64,000 nucleotides of DNA from Henckelia pumila (taxonomy: Eukaryota; Streptophyta; Magnoliopsida; Lamiales; Gesneriaceae): assembly GCF_033568475.1 (NCBI RefSeq), contig NC_133122.1, positions 140,809,402 through 140,873,401 on the forward strand. Reading direction: 5' to 3'. Below the pieces are notes generated by a model. That model was not told the origin of the DNA, ran no database searches, and saw nothing but the letters and a program-made list of their open reading frames with translations. Both the position numbers and the translations under genes were made by a program. Shown here piece after piece: positions 1-10,944 of this stretch (position 1 is the stretch's first letter; every line of letters begins with the position of its first letter).

Positions 1-830
1 GTCGAGATCAGTCCCGGCAAACGCTTCCCCAAGATCAAAGGCTCATCAAACAGCGCTTTATAGCTTTATTCAGGATTTGGCCCGAACTGTTCGGCAGATT
101 CCCACGACGCGATAGGTCAGCGAAGCGTGAGCGGGCGCGGAGAAGGAAAGGCCAAACACTTCGGGCGACAGAACCCCTAGTCGGGGGTCTGGAGCGCCAA
201 CAGTGAACTATTAAGGATCGCATCCCGCGTGACAGAACCCCTAGTTGGGGGTCTGGAGCGAATAATGTCTCCCCATTGAAGACGAGAGTGAGGTACAACG
301 ACTCTCCACTCTCTCCCAGCGAATCAAGAAATCTAGCTCGAAACCGGTCGATTCCTAAGCCATTCGTTCTCCCCTCTGCAATTTCCCCTCTACCATCAAT
401 AGGTTTAGCCAGGGCGTTACCCTCTCTTCCGCTACTGGTGGACTGTTGCACAGAAAGGCCGACTGCCGCCTTGCTCAAGCAATAAAAAGATGAACTCGCC
501 TGGCTCTGGCTCTAGAAAGAAGCTATGAAGCGAGAGCCTCTGAATTCCTATCGGGTTTCATAGCGAAAATCAAGGTGCTTTTACGAAAGCCGGTCACCGA
601 TGGTCTGATCTCCTTTCCTCATCAGATTTTTGGACCAGGTGAAAAATGGGGCCTTTCACCCCTAGCCACAAGTCATCCCCGTATTTTGCCACATACGTGG
701 GTTCGGTCCTCCACCAGAAAGTTGATTGAGCGAGACAAAGACAAGCGGGAGATAAATTCCTTTGATAGGACAGAAGACAGAGGCAAGAGCAGAATGAGAA
801 AGAGCTTGGTCACCGGACCCGGGGCTTTAT
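1..830. other. Probable mitochondrial-derived insert (NUMT), partial
   Basis: This stretch is much richer in GC than the very AT-rich DNA that follows from about 1200. Its texture is that of plant mitochondrial intergenic DNA: mixed, near-balanced composition, short GC-rich repeats and no codon structure. No complete gene is recognisable; reading frames on both strands look like chance. The right edge lies near 830, where the sequence passes into a decayed plant-mobile-domain gene. The left edge is outside the window. The mitochondrial origin is recalled from the look of the sequence, not from an alignment. Confidence 0.42.
167..260 (+). repeat. Pair of 30-bp direct repeats
   Basis: Two copies of a 30-bp unit lie at 167-196 and 231-260. 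They share the core GAACCCCTAG and GGGGTCTGGAGCG and differ by one C/T. Each unit is itself partly palindromic (CCCCTAG..GGGG), so each could form a hairpin. Short GC-rich repeats of this kind are common in plant mitochondrial spacers, which supports the proposed origin of the segment. Confidence 0.8.
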
Positions 831-844
831 CATTCCCAATACTA

Positions 845-1215
845 AATAATGCATCACATACCTCTACACCAGTGATGGGAATGCCATCGATGTTCAAACC
901 CCAAATCATTGCCACGTCTTGTAGGGTTATCGTGGTCTTGCCTACGGGAAGGTGGAACGTGTGGGTTTCTCGATGTCATCTCTCTACCATGGCTGTAAGT
1001 GATGATCATAATATTTTATTGGTCCACACTGTAAGATACCATAAAAACCCATGCGCGCCAAACATAGGCGAACACGATGGTGAATTCCTTCACTGTACAA
1101 TGCCCATAGAAAACGATCGGAACGACGTGGAGGTATTAGTGAATCCATGTTCTCGGCATTGATATTATTCGAAATATGTCTATCTTGCAAGTACAACACA
1201 TTATCTACATTTTCG
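845..1215 (-). pseudogene. Plant mobile domain (PMD, MAIL/MAIN-like) gene relic
   Basis: Read on the minus strand, the DNA encodes recognisable parts of the plant mobile domain (the 'aminotransferase-like' PMD family found both in MULE/gypsy-borne genes and in Arabidopsis MAIN/MAIL1). In order: VLYLQDRHISN near 1190, then the GFYGI segment, then ETHTFHLPVG, TITLQDVAMIWGL and DGIPITG down to about 850. The copy is broken. A one-base shift near 1000 separates the first half from the second, and a TGA stands where the family has Trp, just before the ETHTFHLP block. Only the N-terminal part of the domain is present; the sequence then runs into the mitochondrial-like segment. It cannot make a full product. 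Confidence 0.75.
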
Positions 1216-2846
1216 GTCATCCTGCAATTATGGATATAAATTAAATTACTTTTAATATCCAAATATAACTGATGACATATTCGATAAAAACTTTTACATT
1301 TATGCAATTTTTCATTAGCAGCAAATGATATATTGTTGATGATGTTAATTAAAGGTTAATATAATATTTATTATTTGTGATTCGACTCATAATATGTTAA
1401 CAAAATATTATACACTTAAATTACTAAAAAAATACACACACACATTCATGCCTACTAATGATTTTTGTCTAATATTATAAATTAATTTCAAATTTAAACG
1501 AGGTTAGAGAAGTAAGCAAAAAAAAAAAAAAAATCTTGACAAAATTTTTTTTTCCAACAATACTCTTCAATTTTAAATATTTACAAATTCAAAAAATTAT
1601 TTAATAATTAATTTAGATTTATAATATAATTAAGTTTGTAGTTACTGTAATTATTATCCAGCAACTATTTTTATTATTGATTATTATAATATATTTGTTT
1701 TTTTGACAATAATATTGTGATAGTTACTAACTTTATTTAACATTAAATATATAATTATTACAATAAATACATATTTCGTTATATTATTATCAAATTTAAA
1801 ATTTTTATATATTTTAGTTATTCTTTGGGTTAGGAAATTAAAATTAGTAAAAATGTAATAAATAATATAATATTTAAATTTTTACTATAATTTAATAAAT
1901 TTTAATTATTTTTAATAATTCTTTGTCGAAATAATTATTAACATTCAAAATTATTAATTGTATTATAATATATTTTATTCTTAAATTCAAACAATTAATT
2001 CGTATATATCTACTTAATTAATTGATATAATAATAATTAATCATTTTATTCTTTATAATTGAAAATATAATCTTTGAAAAAATCATTACGAAGTTAAATA
2101 ACTAAAAAAAAATAACACATACTATGATACTTACTAATGATTTTAATACATGAAGTTTTATTCACATACTATTTTTTTCTTAAATAGATTTAATTATGTA
2201 TTTTTAGTTTACTATTAACAACTCACAAATGTATCTTATATCTTACATATAATATTGCAGAGATCACGCAAAACAAAAAACAATTATAGTCTATATAAAA
2301 TAAAATCAAAAAATTGTGTCGCTATAATTTTAAAATAAATAAATTAATTACTCTATACTTAAGATAATTAAATAAAATTATAAATTCTATTTTAACTAAG
2401 CATAAAATACGTAAAGAAAACTTGTAACTAAATTAAATTCATTTTAAATTTTATATTTCACCAAAATTAACAAATAATAGAATCGTAAGAAAATAATTAC
2501 AATAATTACCTGTTAACTGCTTACGAAGACAAATTCAACCGTTGAATTAAATTATAACCTGACAATATTTTTAAAAAATTAGAACAAAATATACAACTAA
2601 ATAAATACATTATAACAAAATAAATTTATTACAATAAACTAAAAATTAAACATAAACATAAATGGTTACCTTTTAACAAAGACGGAGAAAGTATGAAAAA
2701 AATGATCGAGGAATTCGAATATATAAGCGAATAGAATGGAAAGGGAAGAGGATACACGGACAAAATATATGCATCAATAATTGGAATGTGAAGGGACTCA
2801 CATGCATCAATAAGCCCGTGAAGTCCGTGAATGCATTGATTTTCGT
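1216..2846. other. AT-rich spacer, no gene seen
   Basis: Extremely AT-rich DNA without a frame of useful length on either strand. It holds A and T runs (for example near 1520-1555) but no recognisable element ends, RNA gene or conserved coding block. Confidence 0.7.
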
Positions 2847-3100
2847 CTCTGAATCCGGAGCAGGCTGCTCCGGATTCAGAGTGCTGTCTTATCGGTCACA
2901 ATGACCGATAAGACAGCTTATTCATTTTATTTAAAAAAAAATCGGCTAGACCAGCAGTTTCGATCTAGCCGATTTTTTTTGGACTCGATTTAATCTGAGT
3001 TTTTTTTTTTTAATATTATAACTAAATCTGGGACAATCTGTCCCGGATTCAGCAGAGATCTGACAAATCTCTGCTGAATCTAGGACAGACTGTCCCGGAT
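2847..3100. repeat. Cluster of consecutive perfect or near-perfect hairpins
   Basis: Six inverted repeats follow one another. (1) 2847-2863 with 2865-2881: 17-bp perfect arms around one base, core GAATCCGGAGCAG. (2) 2883-2898 with 2902-2917: 16-bp perfect arms, loop CAA, core CTTATCGGTCA. (3) 2934-2950 with 2964-2980: 17-bp arms, loop of 13, core ATCGGCTAGA. (4) 3026-3035 with 3039-3048: 10-bp arms, one mismatch. (5) 3046-3059 with 3067-3080: 14-bp perfect arms, core CAGCAGAGAT. (6) 3078-3087 with 3091-3100: 10-bp arms, two mismatches. Hairpins 4-6 overlap at their edges. GC here is well above the flanks. The element type is unknown. Confidence 0.9.
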
Positions 3101-3376
3101 TACACTAAATTGATAAAGTTTTTAAAAATGCAATATTTTTATTAATTTTTATTTATTATATATTAATTTAATAAAAAACCCTAATAAGCTTCTCTCTATG
3201 CATGATGCCATATGAGATTGGTGAAGGGTTAATTGTGAATTTGGGGAATTTTCATATGTTATATAATTCTCTCCCGGTCCGTAACGAGAGAGGTCAGGAT
3301 TCAAACTATGGTGAAAGCAAAATATCTCCACCTCTTGTAATTAAAAAAAAATGGCAACTAACTTATATATATTTCT

Positions 3377-3381
<5 letters not shown>
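3101..3381. other. AT-rich spacer
   Basis: No gene. A short stretch near 3280-3305 reads, on the minus strand, like a Pol III B box (GTTTGAATCC) as found in SINEs, but no A box or tail could be placed. Confidence 0.5.

Positions 3382-3417
<36 letters not shown>
3382..3417. repeat. (TA)n microsatellite
   Basis: Uninterrupted TA dinucleotide run of about 18 units. Confidence 0.95.
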
Positions 3418-3419
<2 letters not shown>

Positions 3420-3527
3420 CAATAACAATTATATGAAATAATGTCGTATATATATTATTACAAGTCAACGTATTTATCTTTAACATGTATAGATATATCA
3501 ATAATCAATTCTAAAGGGGTTATATAT

Positions 3528-3700
3528 TAGGATTATTTTATGCTACACCTGGAGTACTTCTTCCCCTATGATGTGGTCAAATATCAACCATTGGATTATC
3601 AACACATATGTCAATTTTCATAAAAATATATGGGTCACAGATGATCTAATGGTATTGAAATAGGGAGAGAAACACTCCCGTGTAGCATAGACTAACCCTA
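3528..3700. mobile_element. MITE with TATGCTACAC terminal inverted repeats, copy A
   Basis: Left end TAGGATTATTTTATGCTACA pairs with the reverse complement of the right end, TAGGGTTAGTCTATGCTACA, and the match continues imperfectly inward (GGAGTACTTCTTCCCCTA against GGAGTGTTTCTCTCCCTA). Interior is short and non-coding. The flanks are both TA-rich, so the target duplication is uncertain. It shares the terminal block TATGCTACACC with the element at 3739, so the two belong to one family. Confidence 0.7.
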
Positions 3701-3738
3701 TATACTAATTGATCACATTTGAATCATGCATCTCAAAT

Positions 3739-3951
3739 GGGATGATTCTATGCTACACCGGGTGAAACACTCCCTAATTTTTTTGAGATGTTCGCGCGAA
3801 CATCTCCCTAAATGACAAAAAATATCATGCTAAATAACAAAAAAAGTACAAGCGGGGTCCACATGATTTTTTTCAGCAAAATGTTCGCGCGAACATCTTA
3901 ATAAAAAACATAAAAGGAGTGTAACTCACCCGGTGTAGCATAGAATCACCC
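3739..3951. mobile_element. MITE with TATGCTACACC terminal inverted repeats, copy B
   Basis: The ends GGGATGATTCTATGCTACAC and the reverse complement of the right end, GGGTGATTCTATGCTACACC, form about 25-bp terminal inverted repeats. The insertion is flanked by CTCAAAT at 3732-3738 and 3952-3958. Inside are two copies of a perfect CG-rich palindrome, GATGTTCGCGCGAACATC at 3787-3804 and ATGTTCGCGCGAACAT at 3881-3896, themselves an inner inverted repeat. Non-coding and non-autonomous. Confidence 0.8.
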
Positions 3952-4402
3952 CTCAAATTAACGTAAGCGTCATGTAGGGCCTTTGATAGTACTGATTTGA
4001 TTTCTTTTATGATTCCCTCATTAAGTAGTCTATTTTAATTTTTCAGAGAGTTTCATACTTTCATTCTTTTTTTTTTTTATTCACTGGAGTTATTGAATGA
4101 AAAATATGCTAAATTATGAACAATCAGGTGCTGAAGTTCGTTGGTAGCTGAATAATTTATTATGCAATGGTCCTCAAGGATTCGGATTGATGGAAGATTA
4201 ATTAATGAACAATTTGCTTGGCTAGCTAATTAACTGGCTAGGTTCACTCTAAACAAGTAAACAACTATCTTATAAATTGTCATCAATATGTTACTGCTGT
4301 AAGATGTTAGTAAGATTATCAATAATAAACAATAATAAATTAATGATTGGATATATATTTCTATCATTTGGTTCATAATCATCCACTATTCTAAATCAGA
4401 AT
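3952..4402. other. Spacer, no gene seen
   Basis: AT-rich DNA without coding signs between two MITEs. Confidence 0.6.
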
Positions 4403-4411
4403 AAAGTAATC

Positions 4412-5334
4412 GGATTTAGATCCCCTGTGGGGTTACCCCTGCAGGGGTTCTGTTGGGGGAAACGACATCGTTTCCCCCACAGCCCCCTTTCTTTTCTTTT
4501 TTTTTTTTTTTTGCTTTTTTTTAATTATATTTAAGTTTTTATATTTTTTTAAAAAACATAATTGGTTTTTTTGTTTTTTTATTTTGGTCTTTTTAAATCA
4601 TACATTTTAATTTTTTTTAAAAACATTTATTTTTTATTTTATCATTTTCTTGAATCATTTTTTCGTCTTATAATTTTAAAATTCGGTTTTAGTAATTAAC
4701 AAAATTATAAATAATTATATTTGGTTTTTTTTAATTAGACTTTACATGTAGTTTATGATATTTTTAAATATTTAAATAGTTAAAATTATACTTATTTTTT
4801 CTTATTTTTAATTTGTCGAGCATAATGTGTTTTATTATGATAAAATCTCATATCCAAATATTAATTTTATAATTTTCACTTTTACAAATAAGTTAATTTG
4901 GTTTTTTTTTTAGAATTTACTTATAATTTATGATATTTTTAAATGTATATATATATATATATAATATTATACTTAATTTTTTCTTTTTTCTCCAAGAATA
5001 ATGTGTTAAAATAATACAAAAAATGATAAGTTAAAAAAGGATATATTTTTTTAAAAATTTAAAAATTATAAATAAATTAAAAAACGTCAGAAGAGAGGAA
5101 CAAAAAACACAAAAAAAATTTCCTCAAAATTTAAACACAAAAATTTTAGCAAAAATAAAAACGGATCATAAAGAGTAAATACCCAAAAATATAAATAAAA
5201 ATAAAAACTTAAATATAATAAAAAAGATCAAAAATAGAAAAAAAGAAAAGAAAGGGGGTTGTGGGGGAAACGATGCCGTTTCTCCCAACAGCACCCCCTG
5301 CTGTGGGCAACCCCACAGCAGGGGATCCAAACCC
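4412..5334. mobile_element. 923-bp MULE-like non-autonomous element
   Basis: A 9-bp target duplication, AAAGTAATC at 4403-4411 and 5335-5343, flanks terminal inverted repeats (left GGATTTAGATCCCCTGTGGG; reverse complement of right GGGTTTGGATCCCCTGCTGT). Just inside each end lies a GGGGGAAACGA..TCGTTTCCCCC-type palindrome. The interior is AT-rich, mostly oligo-A/T and non-coding. A 9-bp duplication with long inverted repeats is typical of Mutator-like elements. No transposase is present, so it must have moved in trans. Confidence 0.8.
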
Positions 5335-5343
5335 AAAGTAATC

Positions 5344-5761
5344 AATATTAAAATATCAGAATAAGTAATCAATATTCCTATTTTAAGGGGAAAAAATATT
5401 ATACTAATTTTAACATATACAAGTATTTTTAACCCCACATATTTTCTATTTTAAAACAAAACCTGCAGAACAAATCTGGCCTTATGGTTTAATTCCCCAA
5501 TTGGATCTCCATTATTTTCTTAATAAATAGTTGTGATTTTTCATTAGTACACACAATATAATGACCATTTGTATATTCATGAAAATTTAGGGATATCACA
5601 ACATAAGCTTATTATTAAAAGGTTCTTATGAAGTGTTGTTGCCTTATTTTTAACATTATAATATAAGATCATTTAGCTAACATTTTCAGGTGTGTCATCA
5701 TAAATTCTTAATTACTATCTTTATAATTATTTAAGCAACTTGCATGTTTTACCCAAACATG
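5344..5761. other. Spacer, no gene seen
   Basis: AT-rich, no coding or element signature recognised. Confidence 0.6.
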
Positions 5762-5771
5762 GTGTAATTAG

Positions 5772-5944
5772 GGTAAGTTAGATCCTACCTATATAGGCAT
5801 AGCCTTAACATAGATCTAACGGTGTAAATTTACCAATAAATGTGAGATTAATTATTTTTTTAGTGGACCCCACATGTATTGATAAATGAGAACCCTTAGA
5901 TCTATTATGGGGGTAATGCCTGTAAAGGTAGATTGAAATAAACC
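5772..5944. mobile_element. 173-bp MITE, GGTAGATT family, copy 1
   Basis: A 10-bp direct repeat, GTGTAATTAG at 5762-5771 and 5945-5954, flanks imperfect inverted repeats that hold AGATCCTACCTATATAGGCA on the left and, reverse-complemented, CAATCTACCTTTACAGGCAT on the right. Both arms also contain TAGATCTAA. Non-coding; the 9-10 bp duplication suggests Mutator-like mobilisation. It is related in its ends to the element at 15879-16040. Confidence 0.72.
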
Positions 5945-5954
5945 GTGTAATTAG

Positions 5955-6990
5955 ATGACTTTACATCTTTAAATCATTAAAAATATCGTTTACTCAAGTT
6001 TATATATGGTTAACTTAATTAATTAAAGTATTGCTGACATAGACTCATTAGGATCATGATTATAATTAAATAACTAAACTAATAATATTAGGTCATCACT
6101 TTCTAGTAGATTGAACTAATTAATGTAAATTCATGAATTTAACGATTAGATTTGAAATAGATATTCGAATAGATCATTAAATTAAAGCATTTCAATGTTG
6201 CCATCATTTGATAATTTAATTACACAAATGAAAAATGTTTCGATACATATACATATATAGGATAAGTATAAAGTATTGAAAAAATTCTATATTTCCTTTA
6301 AAAATAAGAAAAACGTAAACTATATTTTTTTTAAAAAAAAATTCTAAAAAGAAAAAGAAAAAGAAAAAAAAATTGGGCTCGGCGGGCTATCCCATTTGAA
6401 TCTATGTTTGGCCCAATGGCTTTTGTAACACTTTTTTTGTGCGGCCGAACGGTCAAAACAATGATGCTCTCGGCACTCCATCATCATATATACAATTCCA
6501 TTCCAATTCTTTTCTAAATCAAATTTTTTATCCGAATCAAATTTTGAGCACTTAGTTTGATGTAACTGATCAAATCCCTTTTTGTTTTATCTAAAATATT
6601 TTCATTATCTTGAAACTTTATCTCCTATTTTAAAAGATAAATATAAATATTAAAATAACCCTTGTTTTAATTTAAGTCTCATGTTTGATTCATACCTATT
6701 ATAAAAATAATTATATTTTTAAAATGAACAAAAAAATACTTGTGTCATGGCAAATACTTGTAATCGACTTATACAATCTCGATCAAAATTGAAGAATCAA
6801 CAACCCAAAACTCTCTAATCAGATCGTGATCACACAAACAATTCAACTTTTCTCCCAAATAAAAATAAAATTTAAAATCTGTTACCTAAATATTGTGGAT
6901 AGAATATCGAAAGAATTTCCCTCCCAAACAGAATATGGGAATGAAATCTCATTTTACTCGCAAAATCCAAACGTTGGGACTCTGTTTCCT
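5955..6990. other. Upstream region of the WEB gene
   Basis: AT-rich spacer. Two TGGGCT/GGCCCA-type motifs occur near 6376-6412 in an otherwise featureless stretch. The last few hundred bases presumably hold the promoter of the gene at 7135. Confidence 0.5.
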
Positions 6991-6997
6991 TATATAA
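6991..6997 (+). promoter_or_regulatory. TATA box of the WEB family gene
   Basis: TATATAA lies 138 bases before the start codon at 7135, which leaves room for a leader of about 105 bases. That leader contains a (CTT)n pyrimidine tract at about 7107-7125, typical of plant 5' UTRs. Confidence 0.55.
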
Positions 6998-7134
6998 CAT
7001 ATTTGACATCATCACGCTATCCAAGGAAAGTTAACGTTACTCTCTTCACTTTCTTCTACATATATATATATACACAAACATACAGAGACACGCTTGTTTG
7101 GAATCTTCTTCTTCTTCTTCTTCTATTCCTTTCA

Positions 7135-9233
7135 ATGGCTACCGAAATCCTTGATTCGGTGAAATCAGAGGGGTCGGCGAGGGTTGAGATTGACACATCA
7201 GCGCCATTTGAGTCGGTTAAGGAGGCTGTCAACCGGTTCGGTGGTATGGGTTTCTGGAAACCCAGTTCCCGTGTACATGCTTCTCAGGTTTTACACTTTT
7301 CCATTCGGGGTTATTTTTTCTGTTCATGGGTTTGATTTTTGCTGTGATTTCGTGTGAGATAATGGCTTCACAGTGTAGGGGTGTGGATAATTGCTGCGGG
7401 GATTAGCGAGTGTGTTTCGTTATTTTTTTTTTCAATGTCAGGAGAGTGTGGGGTTTAAGATATTTTTTGCTGGTAATTTGATGTAAATGTCCCACCTTTA
7501 TACCAAATTTAGAATCATAGTGTACATTTTGCGTTCTTTCGTTTTGTACCGGTATCATATCTCCAAAAGTCCAGTTACAGTAATACAGTATCATACACCT
7601 TTTGTTTTCGATTTTATATGAGATGTGCTGTAGTTGTTTGTTACTGCATCATCCGTATTGTGATAATTTCTTTATTGCTGGTATGGATTTGGATCGAATT
7701 TTCGGGAATTTGTCAATGTGTGGCTTTCTATATGGCTTGATGATTGCCTTAAGATTTGTCTTGTTTTGTAGTTCGGATATTCCTGTGGTATATTGTTTGA
7801 CTTGTGTTGTTCGTGAACAGGCGGAACAGTTAGGAAGGGATCTGATTATCAAGGAAAGGGAAACTCTTGATGTTTTAAAACAACTGGAAACCACTAGAAG
7901 AACCGTAGAAGAACTCAAGTTCAAGTTGCAGAAAGAAGCATCCACAAAAGAAAACTCCTGGAAGCAGAACAATGTGAATTCTGTGGCTGAAAAAGCAGAA
8001 AAGGAAAACCATGAAAGCAACATGAATGCCTTTGACGCTCCTGGAATCATCCTACTTGAGCTGGAACAGGCTAAGATGAACTTAGCTAGGACTACTACTG
8101 ATCTTGTAGATATTCGAGCTACTGTCTACCTGTATAACAAGAAAATTGAGAAAGAAAGAAAGTTGCTCGATAAGACCCGACAAAGGTTGTCTTCTAATAC
8201 CTTACAAATTTCTTCTCTTGAGGAGGAGTTAGATCAGACAAAACAGGCGCTAGAATTGGCCAAACATGCTCAAGTCCAAGGTAGTAGTAGTTCTGCTAAT
8301 CACTTGGATGTTGTCACGAGGGAGCTTCAGAAGCTAAGCTCTGAGACGGAACAATTCAAGGAAGTTGGGAAAGCTGCAAGATCTGAAGTGTTGAGGGCAT
8401 TGTCTCAGATTGAACAGACGAGGAGTGGGATCAAGGCGGCTGAGAAAAGGTTGGTTGCGGCTAAAAAGATGAAGAAAGCAGCCAAGGCTTCTGAAGCTGT
8501 CGCCCTTGCAGAAATCAGAGCATTATCCAATGGTGAAGAAAGCAAGTCCAATGCTTCTGAGCATAAATGTGAAAGTGTGACTCTTACTTTGGAGGAATAC
8601 TCATCCTTAATCTCCAGGGCTATAGAAGCAAATGAAGCTTGTAAGGATAGAGCAGCAGTGCATGCTAATTTGTCAAAGACAGATATCTTAAACAGGGTTG
8701 AAAAAGTAACTGAAGAACTTAAAATTAGCAAAGGGACATTGGAAGAAGCATTGAGTAGAGTGCAAGCGGCAAACACAAGTAAATTGGCAGTTGAAGAGGC
8801 GCTACGAAAGTGGAGATCCGAGCACAGTCAGAAACAGCGCTCCGTGCACAACACTACTAAATTTACGAATTCTCATCAATTCCTCCATTGTCAAGAATCT
8901 CATATGCTGGATGAAAGTGGTACAAATCATGAGAAGAATGATGAGTTAAAACCAGTGTTGAAGCCAAGTCTCTCAATTGGGAAAATATTGAGCAGGAAAC
9001 TTCTTCTAACCAAAGAGTATGGAAATGGGATGCAAGGAGAAAAGAATATCGTGAATCGCCAAGTGTCACTCAGACACCTTCTCAAGAAAGAGGGTAAAGA
9101 GAATCCCGAATTTCCTTCGCAGAGAAAGAAGCTCAGTTTTGCTCGAATCTCAGTTCTGGTGAAAAAGCAGATGAAGATTAAAAAGAAGAAACAATCCTCC
9201 ATCAATTTGAATGTTTCTCAGCTAGAAAGATGA
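7135..9233 (+). CDS. WEB family (DUF827) coiled-coil protein, two exons
   Basis: Exon 1 is 7135-7287 and exon 2 is 7821-9233. The 533-bp intron begins GT at 7288 and ends AG at 7820, in phase 0; the product is 521 residues. The N-terminus holds the WEB-family signature VEIDTSAPFESVKEAVNRFG (residues 17-36) followed by GFWKPSS. Exon 2 starts AEQLGRDLI and runs on as long heptad-rich coiled coil (Lys/Glu/Ala/Leu-rich) to about residue 385. The tail is basic, with RKKLSFARISVLVKKQMK close to the C-terminus. WEB proteins (WEB1, PMI2 and relatives) are cytosolic coiled-coil scaffolds; some act in blue-light chloroplast movement. The role of this subgroup (resembling At2g38370/At3g51720) is not established. 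The start is set by the conserved N-terminal motif; the longer upstream frame from 6826 is leader sequence. Confidence 0.9.
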
Positions 9234-9432
9234 AGTTAGTTGGATTACCAGTTAGTTAGAAGTGTATTTCTCATCATAGAGAAGTGTAAGTTTGTGTAAG
9301 TTTCATGTTTGAGTGAGCAAAATGTGTATGTCTTGAGTTTGGGGTTGATGATGTGTTGGTATTTGATGTGCAGTAGAAATAGAGTTTGCATTCTTACCAT
9401 TAAAGTGTTGGGTCACATTGAATTGGATATTG

Positions 9433-9468
<36 letters not shown>

Positions 9469-9600
9469 CTGCTAATGCTCAACAACATACATGCAAACAT
9501 AATCATAGTTATCCCAGGACGAAGCAGCTAACATGCAACACGGATACTTCAGATAACAAAAGGTTACTTTTAACTAACTCTGGGGATATCCACTTGCATT
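9234..9600 (+). other. 3' flank of the WEB gene with (TA)n run
   Basis: This is the probable 3' UTR and terminator zone of the WEB gene. A TA microsatellite occupies 9437-9465. No canonical AATAAA was singled out. Confidence 0.5.
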
Positions 9601-10750
9601 TTTTTTAAAAAAAAAAAATTGTAATATTATTAATCAATATCGTTTATTACAAGCTCAACTAACAACGATTGAAATTCTCCACTTGCATTTTAGACTGGCA
9701 ATAACATGGAAAATTTATTCTACATGACATGACTTCACAGAATAAGAATTCGAGTTTACCGTGGGTGCATAATTAATGCCCCCAAAACACACACAGACAC
9801 AGGATTTTTTTTATTTTATTTTTTGACTACATTATTTCTGAGACCCCTAAATAATTGAAAATAGCATATCTCAGTGGTGCAATTTTATGTGCATTTGTGA
9901 CACTCAAAGTTCAAATCTTTTTTTTTTTTTTAAATCTCAATTTTCCTTTTCTTTTCCCCTTTCGTACTCCGACGTTTGAATATCTCATGTGCCCATGTTT
10001 TGTCTAATCTTTTGTAAGTGCCTCTCGGAGCCGAAATCTTAAATCCAACACTGCTCGATGTCATTATAAATTTTATTTAATTTTTTGTGTTTAATCTGAG
10101 ACTTAATGCCTCTATTTGTTCAGTGTGTTGTATTCTAGTTAGTTGTATGACACAAAATTTCAGTATGTTTTGAGAGTGTCAGACACGTCACGTGCTAAAA
10201 TGTTTGAAATCAAAATATAACTTCTAATTACCGCACAATTGGGAGTCCTACCTAGTTCAATGGTAGGTTTTAATATCTCCGGTTAAGGAAATTTGTAGAG
10301 AAAACAAAGCTGGACAATTCAATAAAGGCGATCGACTATTTTTGCCATTAAAGAACAAAATGCCCAATACCAATTTACAAAATAACTTAGTCGTTCTAAA
10401 TCGAAAGGAACTAGAGAATATAAGTTGGAAAAAAAAACATGATTTAAAAAATATCAACAGTTTGATAATGTAATCATGGTCTTACGTTGAAAGATCAAGA
10501 TAAAAAAAAATCATGATTAATATATAAAATGATATTTTCGTTGATACGAGACAATTTGAGTATAACAAAATCACGTTGGTATATCGTGGAATTTAGTGGA
10601 AATATGTGAGTTATACGAAAACCTTAATACAACGATTTTGCTGGAGATATAGAACGTACTGCAGATCGGCTATGCAAATTTGAGGGAATTTTTTATTGAT
10701 TGTTTGATTGTTATTTGTTACCTGCAGCAGCCAGCCCCTTTGACTTTTAA
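9601..10750. other. Spacer, no gene seen
   Basis: AT-rich DNA. Near 9904-9935 a B-box-like GTTCAAATC runs straight into a T12 tract, as in a degenerate SINE or Pol III unit, but no A box or fold was found. No coding block. Confidence 0.5.
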
Positions 10751-10754
10751 TCAG

Positions 10755-10940
10755 ATCATGGGCCACGTATAAGGCCCACTTTCCCACCTTCCATTTGATC
10801 AATTTCCCTGTCTGGCCCTTGTTTTTCATATCTGTGCTTTAGGCCCACAATTCACCCGATAGGCTTCGCTTGTTATAACCCGGTAACAGGTATCCATCAC
10901 CATTTCACCCTATCGTGGCCACTAATCTTTTGGGCCGCCC
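10755..10940. promoter_or_regulatory. Cluster of site II-like (TGGGCC/GGCCCA) motifs
   Basis: Several GGCCCA or TGGGCC hexamers lie within about 180 bases (ATGGGCCAC, AAGGCCCAC, TAGGCCCAC, TTGGGCCGC), with TATCGTGGCC and TATAACCCGG between. Such clusters are TCP-binding site II elements in promoters of ribosomal, mitochondrial and cell-cycle genes. No gene adjoins on either side, so this may be a relic promoter or chance. Confidence 0.25.
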
Positions 10941-10944
10941 AAGA

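Noticed and set aside
575..1162. 195-codon plus-strand frame
   Set aside because: It lies over mitochondrial-like DNA and antisense to the PMD relic; no family resemblance and no coding texture.
3280..3305. Possible tRNA or SINE B boxes (also near 9904-9935 and 26900-26930)
   Set aside because: No A box, cloverleaf or tail could be placed; single B-box-like words are expected by chance.
6826..7134. Longer in-frame start upstream of the WEB gene
   Set aside because: The extra residues come from promoter and leader sequence around the TATA box; the conserved N-terminal motif follows the ATG at 7135.
7602..7820. Coding extension before WEB exon 2
   Set aside because: It is the end of the intron: a clear AG acceptor at 7819-7820 joins AEQLGRDL to exon 1 in phase 0.
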